A DNA stretch of 18,540 bases from Candidatus Bathyarchaeota archaeon (GTDB lineage: Archaea > Thermoproteota > Bathyarchaeia > Bathyarchaeales > B26-1). Location of the stretch: positions 1 to 18,540 of the forward strand of contig JAGTRH010000005.1 in NCBI GenBank assembly GCA_018396795.1, written 5' to 3'. Positions 12,664 through 18,540 of this stretch are shown here, piece by piece; the first letter of the stretch is position 1; each line of letters starts with the position of its first letter. Under the pieces are notes generated by a model, which worked only from the letters and a program-made list of their open reading frames with translations, was not told where the DNA came from and did no database searches. The translations under genes were made by a program, and so were the position numbers.

Positions 12664-14799
12664 CTATATCTCTGTAATAGAATGCTCTTTGACTTTAGAT
12701 TCATTGAATGCTCCATTAGCATAGTATAAGAGCGTACCTTGGACTAAGCTCTCAACTATAATTCTTCCTTCAGGCATAGTAAGAATCTTAACTGGGAACC
12801 TTGGGAGTAGATACTCTTTTAGCCCTATAACTGCTTTATCACCCTTGACTGGTACTAGGTTTACCACCTCCACATCTAATTCATCAAGAGAGACGCTCAG
12901 CTTTTCATTATGCTTAAGTAGACCGCATTCGCCGCTGAATACTTTATAGTACACGTAATCTCCGCATTCAACTGGGAAAGGGAGCGCATCAAGTGATATA
13001 CAATCTTCTATTTTGCCCCCAATTTTATTAACATTAAATACAGCGACAGATATGCTTCCATTAGCCTCCGAGGCCATCTTAAGGAGAACAGGCTCGTTAT
13101 ATGGATCCCTAAACAGGACATCACTTGTTGGTAGGGCTGGTCTATCGACTTTAACTAGCTTTCCATCTGGTAGAACGAAGCGCTTGAGTAAGGTAATATC
13201 CGTCTTATCGGTTTCCCTATCCGTTATATAAACGGGGCCGCCGCTAAATACTCTGGCAACAGCGTGAACCTTTGCGTACGGATCGTATGACATGAACATA
13301 TCGTAGTCTGGGTACGCTATGTGACTGAATAATAGGGCATTATATGCGCTGAAGATTGTATGAAGCTTCGCGTCAGCCTTCCAGAATGGAATGTAATCCA
13401 TGGATACTCTCATAACATTACTGAATAGAAAGTTGCTGTAGTTCTCCGGAGCCATACTCATACAGTTTAATACATCTAGGCCGTTAGCGTATACAGCCGC
13501 TTGCAATGCCAATTCAATGTTCCCTGCGGCTTCGCCAACCATTGACGCCTCATGATATAATGCGTGGATAACCCATTGATTATCCACTTTAACAAGGTCT
13601 ATACCGTTATTCCTCACCCAAGAAAAGAACCCCCTGTAAAACTCAAATGCCTCGCTCATAATTGGTGGAGGAACATAGCTTTCATTAAATTTTGAGTAGT
13701 ACCCTCTAACGCCTAACTCCCTAGATAAGCCTTCCTCAAAGCCGCTCCAATGAATATTTATTGTGTGCCATAATCCCACTAAATCAACGCCAAGTCTCTT
13801 CAGGTCGTCAGCGACGCCGCGCAAACCCTCTGGAAAACGCTCATTTGTAGATAACCTTCTTAAAATTCTACGAGGCCAACCCTCCTTTCTCGTCTCATCC
13901 TGCCACCCATCGTCTATTATAACCCAGCCTACCCTGAGACCCCTATTCAGCAGACCGCTAACTATTTTAGTTATATTTTCATGAGATAGATCATCGGTTA
14001 AGAGGGCATTCCAGGAGCACCAGCCAATCTTATCCATTATTTTAGGCTGCTTCTTCGCTTTTCTAGGTTTAAATAACACAAATGAAGACGCGGAGTTAAC
14101 GCAATTTTCAATGGCTTTATAGGGGTCTTCATCTATAGCTATTGATGCAATCCGGTTTAACTTGATATTCTTAGCGCTCTTTCCAGAGAAGATCCTAATC
14201 TTGAGGCTGGGCCATAAATATGCTGTTGTTTTATCTGTAAGTGTGAGTAGAGCCATGTATTTATCGCTGTAATTTGCTAGCATAAAGATGCTATAATAGG
14301 GTATGCTCTCAAGACTCTCAGAGAGTATCGGATAGGCCCAGCACGGGTATCCGCGCATGTACTCTTCATGCTCAATATAGCCTAACGCCGGGGGATACTC
14401 TGGATCATCCGGCGGCTTAGGGCCCCTCGGCTCCTTTCCTATGGCGAATTGATTATAGTATCCGAATGCATTTGAGTAGTATTTGGCGGAGTCCTTATGC
14501 GTGGTTAAAGCTAAAACTTTAACTGGTTTTCCAGCGTCAAGCTCGATCTCTAGCGGAAATTTATAATTTAGGTTCTTTAGGGAAGCTGCTGAAAAGCCAA
14601 GGATGCAAGAAGAGCCGTTAGAAGCCACGCTTATGTCAACAAGGGCATGACCGCATCGATACCTGTAAACCTCATGTTTACCCTCAACATGTGATCCATA
14701 ATATTCGCAGCCTGATTTTTGGGTCTTCTCAGATGTTAGCACATATAAGGGCAGAAGAGTCATAGTTGAGGTCGAAGATAGCGATTTTCCACCTAACAT
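12664..14799 (-). CDS. GH36 alpha-galactosidase, raffinose synthase/Sip1 type
   Basis: The 711-residue protein has an N-terminal beta domain (to about 240), then a TIM barrel starting at KIGWCSWNALLTDDLSHENI, with RVGWVIIDDGWQDET (about 289-303), FPEGLRGVADDLKRLGVDLV and LWHTINIHW. The likely nucleophile is Asp406 in IDLVKVDNQ and the acid/base Asp468 in MRVSMDYIP, both in family positions. A C-terminal beta domain follows (about 560-711). Related archaeal enzymes, such as the Sulfolobus alpha-galactosidase of this subgroup, hydrolyse terminal alpha-galactose from raffinose- or melibiose-like sugars. There is no signal peptide, so it acts in the cytoplasm. The ATG at 14799 is one base from the divergent GH32 start; an internal ATG at 14763 is possible. 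Galactosyltransfer instead of hydrolysis cannot be excluded. Confidence 0.85.
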   Translation of the reverse strand: MLGGKSLSSTSTMTLLPLYVLTSEKTQKSGCEYYGSHVEGKHEVYRYRCGHALVDISVASNGSSCILGFSAASLKNLNYKFPLEIELDAGKPVKVLALTTHKDSAKYYSNAFGYYNQFAIGKEPRGPKPPDDPEYPPALGYIEHEEYMRGYPCWAYPILSESLESIPYYSIFMLANYSDKYMALLTLTDKTTAYLWPSLKIRIFSGKSAKNIKLNRIASIAIDEDPYKAIENCVNSASSFVLFKPRKAKKQPKIMDKIGWCSWNALLTDDLSHENITKIVSGLLNRGLRVGWVIIDDGWQDETRKEGWPRRILRRLSTNERFPEGLRGVADDLKRLGVDLVGLWHTINIHWSGFEEGLSRELGVRGYYSKFNESYVPPPIMSEAFEFYRGFFSWVRNNGIDLVKVDNQWVIHALYHEASMVGEAAGNIELALQAAVYANGLDVLNCMSMAPENYSNFLFSNVMRVSMDYIPFWKADAKLHTIFSAYNALLFSHIAYPDYDMFMSYDPYAKVHAVARVFSGGPVYITDRETDKTDITLLKRFVLPDGKLVKVDRPALPTSDVLFRDPYNEPVLLKMASEANGSISVAVFNVNKIGGKIEDCISLDALPFPVECGDYVYYKVFSGECGLLKHNEKLSVSLDELDVEVVNLVPVKGDKAVIGLKEYLLPRFPVKILTMPEGRIIVESLVQGTLLYYANGAFNESKVKEHSITEI

Positions 14800-14859
14800 T
14801 ATGGAGTCTATTATTCAAAGTGACGAGTTAACCAATGAATTGTATCCGAGCTTATATAG
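14743..14859. promoter_or_regulatory. Symmetric overlapping divergent promoters of GH36 and GH32
   Basis: ATATAAG on the plus strand (14743-14749) and TATATAAG on the minus strand (14851-14858) sit about 54 nt on either side of the back-to-back ATG codons (14797-14799 and 14801-14803). Each TATA box lies in the N-terminal coding sequence of the opposite gene. With a spacing of about 25 nt to the start site, each transcript would have a leader of about 30 nt and the two 5' ends would overlap by about 60 nt. The promoter assignment is an inference from sequence and spacing. Confidence 0.5.
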
Positions 14860-16198
14860 GGAGCAATATCGCCCCCAATTTCACTTCACATCTCGCCGCG
14901 GATGGATCAACGACCCAAATGGTCTCGTCTATTATGGTGGTGAATACCATCTTTTTTATCAGCATAATCCTTATGGATGCAGATGGGGAAACATGCATTG
15001 GGGTCATGCTGTTGCCGCTGATCTACTTCACTGGAGAGAGATAGGCGACGCTCTTGAACCGGATGAAATGGGAACCATATGGTCTGGCTCAGCTGTAGTA
15101 GACTGGAAGAATACGGCAGGTTTTCAAATCGGCGATAACCCACCTATTATACTTATTTATACATCAGCTGGAAACACTTCTTCTCTATCTAAAGGCCGTC
15201 CTTTTACTATATCCATTGCTTATAGCAATGATTTAGGTAGAACATGGAGGAAATACGAGAAAAACCCTGTATTGCCCAATGTTGCTGGAATGAACCGAGA
15301 CCCAAAAGTATTTTGGGACGAGCACTCTCAAAGGTGGGTAATGGTCCTTTACCTAGATAAGAATGATTACGGATTGTTTTCTTCACGGAATCTCAAGAAT
15401 TGGGAGGGACTCTGCAGGATTACGGTTCCAGCTGCCAGCGAATGTCCCGACATGTTTGAACTACCAATTAATGGAGATAAACAGAATACTAAGTGGGTAT
15501 TCTGGGTTGCCGACGGACGGTATATTTTAGGCTCCTTCGATGGAAGGGAATTCAAACAAGAAACTACACCTCAGAGATTATATTGGGGGGACAGTTACGC
15601 CGCGCAAACATGGAATGATATGCCGCCTGAGGATCGGTGGAGGATCCAAATATCTTGGCTAAGGATGAGAGATGGATTACCAGGCATGCCTTTCAATCAG
15701 CAGATGACCTTTCCATGCGAACTCACGCTTCAGAAAACAAGGGAAGGAGTGCGCTTACTTGGAAAACCAGTTAGGGAGATTCAGAGGCTGCATCATAAAA
15801 GATTAGTTAAGGAAAACTTTTACTTATCTAGTAAAGTAGATTTATCAGAAAAATTAAGCAGTGAACTTCTCGATATACGTGGAGAATTTCATATCGAAAG
15901 CGCATCAGAATTCGGCTTCATTATACGAGGTGTGCCAGTCACATATAATGCTATGCTGGAAGAAGTTATCTGTTTAGATAAGCGTGCATCTCTTAGGTCT
16001 AATGATGGAAGGATTCGCCTCCAAGTTCTCGTGGATAGGGCATCTATTGAAGTCTTTGGAAATGACGGAATTATCATAATGCCCGTTGGGACCATTTTTG
16101 ATAATTCAAAAAGATTGCTGGAGGTCTACAGTAAAGGCGGAAGGACTAAGGTTGGTCTTCTAGAGATATATGAAGTTAAATCCACATGGTTGATATAG
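14801..16198 (+). CDS. GH32 beta-fructosidase (invertase/levanase type)
   Basis: The 465-residue enzyme has the complete GH32 active site. WINDPNG at 35-41 carries the nucleophile Asp38, YHLFYQHNPYGCRWGNMHWG follows, the RDP motif (166-168) holds the transition-state Asp167, and ECPDMFE carries the acid/base Glu214. A C-terminal beta sandwich ends with RIRLQVLVDRASIEVFGNDG, the usual GH32 C-terminal motif. It should release fructose from sucrose, raffinose or fructans. The lack of a signal peptide implies a cytoplasmic enzyme that needs imported sugar. The ATG at 14801 gives a 24-residue lead before the family homology. GH32 is uncommon in archaea outside halophiles, so bacterial origin by transfer is plausible. 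With the divergent GH36 gene it makes a two-step route for raffinose-family sugars. Confidence 0.93.
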   Translation: MESIIQSDELTNELYPSLYREQYRPQFHFTSRRGWINDPNGLVYYGGEYHLFYQHNPYGCRWGNMHWGHAVAADLLHWREIGDALEPDEMGTIWSGSAVVDWKNTAGFQIGDNPPIILIYTSAGNTSSLSKGRPFTISIAYSNDLGRTWRKYEKNPVLPNVAGMNRDPKVFWDEHSQRWVMVLYLDKNDYGLFSSRNLKNWEGLCRITVPAASECPDMFELPINGDKQNTKWVFWVADGRYILGSFDGREFKQETTPQRLYWGDSYAAQTWNDMPPEDRWRIQISWLRMRDGLPGMPFNQQMTFPCELTLQKTREGVRLLGKPVREIQRLHHKRLVKENFYLSSKVDLSEKLSSELLDIRGEFHIESASEFGFIIRGVPVTYNAMLEEVICLDKRASLRSNDGRIRLQVLVDRASIEVFGNDGIIIMPVGTIFDNSKRLLEVYSKGGRTKVGLLEIYEVKSTWLI

Positions 16199-16200
16199 CC

Positions 16201-16206
16201 TTTTTT
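16201..16206 (+). terminator. Poly-T terminator after the GH32 gene
   Basis: Six consecutive T directly after the GH32 stop codon fit archaeal termination in the 53-nt convergent gap before the DapA-like gene. Confidence 0.4.
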
Positions 16207-16251
16207 CTCACATGCCATAAAATTTTGAAATAGTACGAATAAGTTGCCCTC

Positions 16252-17181
16252 CTAGAGCATCCCTAAGTCCTTAAGAGCTTTTCTAATAGATTTTCTTTCC
16301 TCTTCGGAAATTGGCTGTAAAGGCGGCCTAACGTATGGTGTTTTCAGTATACCTAACATAACTAAGGCCTCTTTTAGGCGCGCTCTATAATTTCTAACTG
16401 GCGGAGAGAAAATTATCTCTTCCAGCGGCAGAATCTCGTTCCATATTTCGCCAGCCTCCTTAAGCTTGCCTTGCGCAACTAACCTAAACATTTCAACCTG
16501 CTTATCTGTTGCAATCGTCCCGAAGCCCAAGAGCCCTCCCTCAGCACCTAAGATCAGTGATTCATAAATGAAGTTGTCGTTGCCAGTCAATATAGTAATT
16601 CTTCTGGGGGCATTGCTCAAGATGCGGACTGTATAAGCAAATTTTTTTGCGTCAAAGGATGCTTCCTTAATCGCTATAACGTTCTCTATTCTAACAAGCT
16701 TGAGTAAAACTTCACGGTTATATTCTACACCGCCTAATGCTGGCTGCAGCTGAAATAATATTATGGGTAAGCCAACTCTCTCCGATAACTCATAGTGATA
16801 ACTATATATGATGTCTTCAGACGGTTCGCCGATGAATGCTGAATGTGGAAAAACTAGCAGTCCATCCGCACCAGCCTCCTTTGCCTCTAAACCTAGTTTT
16901 ACGGCCTCCTCCGTGTTTCGCGCATGTAAACCAGCAATTATCGGAACCTTGCCCTTAGCAAACGAGGCGAACGCCCTGAGTATCCCGACTCTCTCTTCAG
17001 GGTATAAATGCGGCCCCTCACCAGTATCGACATTAACCGCGAGGCCACCGATACCAAATTTCATAAGCCACCTCACATATTCATTCAATTGCTCGTAATC
17101 AACATTAAAGTTCTTGTCCATGGGGGTTAAAGTAGCAGGTATTAAACTATACTTTTTAAGTAAAGGATTTCCAAAATCCAT
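16252..17181 (-). CDS. DapA-superfamily lyase/aldolase lacking the usual catalytic Tyr
   Basis: The 309-residue TIM barrel protein resembles the class I aldolases of the dihydrodipicolinate synthase/N-acetylneuraminate lyase/KDG aldolase group: SLIPATLTPMDKNFNVDYEQ, GIGGLAVNVDTGEGPHLYPEER, VPIIAGLHARNTEEAVKLG, AGADGLLVFPHSAF, NVIAIKEASFD and ILTGNDNFIYESLILGAEGG. The Schiff-base lysine is Lys172 in AIKEA. The YNxP tyrosine is replaced (ILFQLQP, 141-147), and GTTGE reads VDTGE, so the true reaction is probably not dihydrodipicolinate synthesis. I chose the ATG at 17181 because homology starts there and GGGAG lies about 10 nt upstream; an ATG at 17229 adds 16 residues. Its place between glycoside hydrolases suggests a sugar-acid substrate. 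Confidence 0.8.
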   Translation of the reverse strand: MDFGNPLLKKYSLIPATLTPMDKNFNVDYEQLNEYVRWLMKFGIGGLAVNVDTGEGPHLYPEERVGILRAFASFAKGKVPIIAGLHARNTEEAVKLGLEAKEAGADGLLVFPHSAFIGEPSEDIIYSYHYELSERVGLPIILFQLQPALGGVEYNREVLLKLVRIENVIAIKEASFDAKKFAYTVRILSNAPRRITILTGNDNFIYESLILGAEGGLLGFGTIATDKQVEMFRLVAQGKLKEAGEIWNEILPLEEIIFSPPVRNYRARLKEALVMLGILKTPYVRPPLQPISEEERKSIRKALKDLGML

Positions 17182-17352
17182 ATAAAGAAGTCTCCCTACT
17201 AACTTATTGAATGATAAAAATACTTGCATAAATATTTAAAATTTCTTTAAATAATGTTTTTAGAAAACGCTTAAAGTAATTCAGAAACCCAAGCCATTTA
17301 AGGTGACTAAACTTTGAAGGAATTAAAAATTTATTGGATTTATTTTCGTCGG

Positions 17353-18540
17353 ATGAAAAAATCAGGTTTAAAGATTTTCATTCTTTTTCCAGTATTAATT
17401 GTAGTTTTATGCTTTGTGGTTCTGGGGAATGCTTATTGTGGACAGCTGCCTGCTAATGGCCATTATATGGAGCCTACACTAAAGATGAAAAGAGGAATAA
17501 ATATTGGAAATGCTCTTGAGGCTCCCAAGGAGGGTATGTGGGGAGTTTACATAAAAGATGAATACTTAAGTATAATAAGAGAGGCTGGCTTCGACACCGT
17601 TAGGATCCCGATAAAGTGGTCAGCTCACGCTGAGGAGGAACCACCATATAAGATTGACGAGGATTTCTTCAGCAGAGTGGATCATGTTGTGAGTAAGGCG
17701 CTGGAGCAGAATTTAATTGTTGTGTTGAATATTCATCATTATGATGAGATAATGCAGGATCCTCGGGGGCATAAAGACCGTTTTCTAGCTCTTTGGAGGC
17801 AGATATCTGAGCATTATAAGAATTATCCTGAAAACCTCTATTTTGAACTGCTTAATGAACCGCATGATTCATTAACAAGCGAATTATGGAATGAGTTTCT
17901 ATTGGATGTTATTAGAATTATAAGGGAAACTAATCCTATAAGGAAGATTGTGGTTGGACCATCTAACTGGAACAACGTTTATAATCTGAAGGATTTAATA
18001 TTACCAGGGGATAGAAATATAATAGTTACATTTCATTTTTATACTCCGTTTGAGTTCACTCATCAAGGCGCCGAGTGGATTGACTCGCCTCCACCAGTTG
18101 GCAGGAAATGGTTGGGAACAGAGCTCGAGCAGAAGCAAATTAGGGATGAGTTAGATATAGCGGTACAATGGGCCATGAAGCACGGAAATATTTCATTGTT
18201 TCTAGGAGAGTTTGGAGCTTACAGTAAAGCGGACATGAACTCCAGAGTTAGATGGACGTATTTCGTGGCCAGAGAAGCCGAGAAAAGAGGAATCGCTTGG
18301 TGCTATTGGGAATTTTGCTCGGGTTTTGGAGCATATAATCCTGTAGAGAATAAATGGAGGGAAGAATTGTTAAACGCTTTAATCCCGAAAATAAATATGC
18401 ATTACGTCTCTGCAGAGACCGAGCTGGGAACCATATGGGGATCGGGATGGTATTATGAGAACACTTATGCCACAATAGGGCTTAACGCAACAAAAATCGG
18501 GTTTCTAATATTAAATGTTCTCGATCACTTTGAAGGCCTA
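17353..18540 (+). CDS. Secreted GH5 endoglucanase, 3' partial
   Basis: The frame runs from the ATG at 17353 to the window end without a stop (396 codons). Residues about 1-30 are a signal peptide or anchor (MKKSGLKIFILFPVLIVVLC and onward). The GH5 TIM barrel follows: KRGINIGNALEAP, the conserved Arg84 in DTVRIPIKW, NIHHYDE (126-132), the acid/base Glu169 in ELLNEPHD, HFYTPFEFTHQG (228-239), the nucleophile Glu286 in FLGEFGAY and the barrel-closing CYWEF. From about residue 355 a further domain begins (SAETELGTIWGSGWYYENTY onward) and is cut by the window edge. It may be a carbohydrate-binding or surface-anchoring module. The enzyme should cleave internal beta-1,4-glucan bonds outside the cell. 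TATA-like AAAAATTTATT lies near 17323-17333. Confidence 0.9.
   Translation, partial: MKKSGLKIFILFPVLIVVLCFVVLGNAYCGQLPANGHYMEPTLKMKRGINIGNALEAPKEGMWGVYIKDEYLSIIREAGFDTVRIPIKWSAHAEEEPPYKIDEDFFSRVDHVVSKALEQNLIVVLNIHHYDEIMQDPRGHKDRFLALWRQISEHYKNYPENLYFELLNEPHDSLTSELWNEFLLDVIRIIRETNPIRKIVVGPSNWNNVYNLKDLILPGDRNIIVTFHFYTPFEFTHQGAEWIDSPPPVGRKWLGTELEQKQIRDELDIAVQWAMKHGNISLFLGEFGAYSKADMNSRVRWTYFVAREAEKRGIAWCYWEFCSGFGAYNPVENKWREELLNALIPKINMHYVSAETELGTIWGSGWYYENTYATIGLNATKIGFLILNVLDHFEGL

Noticed and set aside
1..18540. CRISPR array, rRNA gene or intact insertion sequence
   Set aside because: I saw no regularly spaced repeats, no rRNA-like stretches and no transposase gene with terminal inverted repeats anywhere in the window.

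Overview
The window looks like a chromosomal segment of an archaeon of the Thermoproteota (TACK) side, possibly Bathyarchaeia or a close relative. The lineage is an inference. The evidence is archaeal gene families (TrmB-type and winged-helix regulators, a DUF373 membrane protein, a COG1340-type coiled-coil protein, archaeal YchF), TATA-box promoters with probable leaderless starts, and two intron-containing tRNA genes. A C-terminal CXC motif in the nucleoside phosphorylase fits a thermophile.

Positions 1-5800 are accessory in character. A primase-polymerase (AEP/prim-pol) gene enters from the left and runs into the 3' part of an opposing, truncated KaiC/RadA-like ATPase gene. Next come a broken small gene, a small NitrOD5-like protein, and two divergent regulators: a small winged-helix protein and a 566-residue TrmB-like protein whose C terminus resembles a restriction-endonuclease fold. 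A lone PD-(D/E)XK nuclease-like gene, tRNA-Ala(CGC) with one intron and an unrecognised protein follow. This part has long non-coding or decayed stretches.

Positions 5880-12540 are mostly core. They hold tRNA-Tyr(GTA), apparently interrupted by three introns. A two-gene operon on the minus strand encodes an ECF transporter S component and a membrane-anchored DUF4430/transcobalamin-C-like protein, probably for cobalamin or another vitamin. On the plus strand are a coiled-coil protein and then a tight three-gene run: DUF373 membrane protein, MTAP/PNP-family phosphorylase, cis-prenyltransferase (UppS). The archaeal YchF/OLA1-like GTPase converges on that run.

Positions 12660-18540 form a carbohydrate-use cluster: a GH36 (raffinose-synthase/Sip1-type) alpha-galactosidase, a GH32 beta-fructosidase, a DapA-superfamily aldolase/lyase lacking the usual catalytic Tyr, and a secreted GH5 endoglucanase that runs off the right edge. 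GH36 and GH32 are divergent with start codons one base apart, and the TATA box of each lies inside the other's coding sequence. Together the two enzymes could take raffinose-family oligosaccharides apart inside the cell (galactose removal to sucrose, then sucrose hydrolysis), while the GH5 enzyme acts outside on plant beta-glucans.
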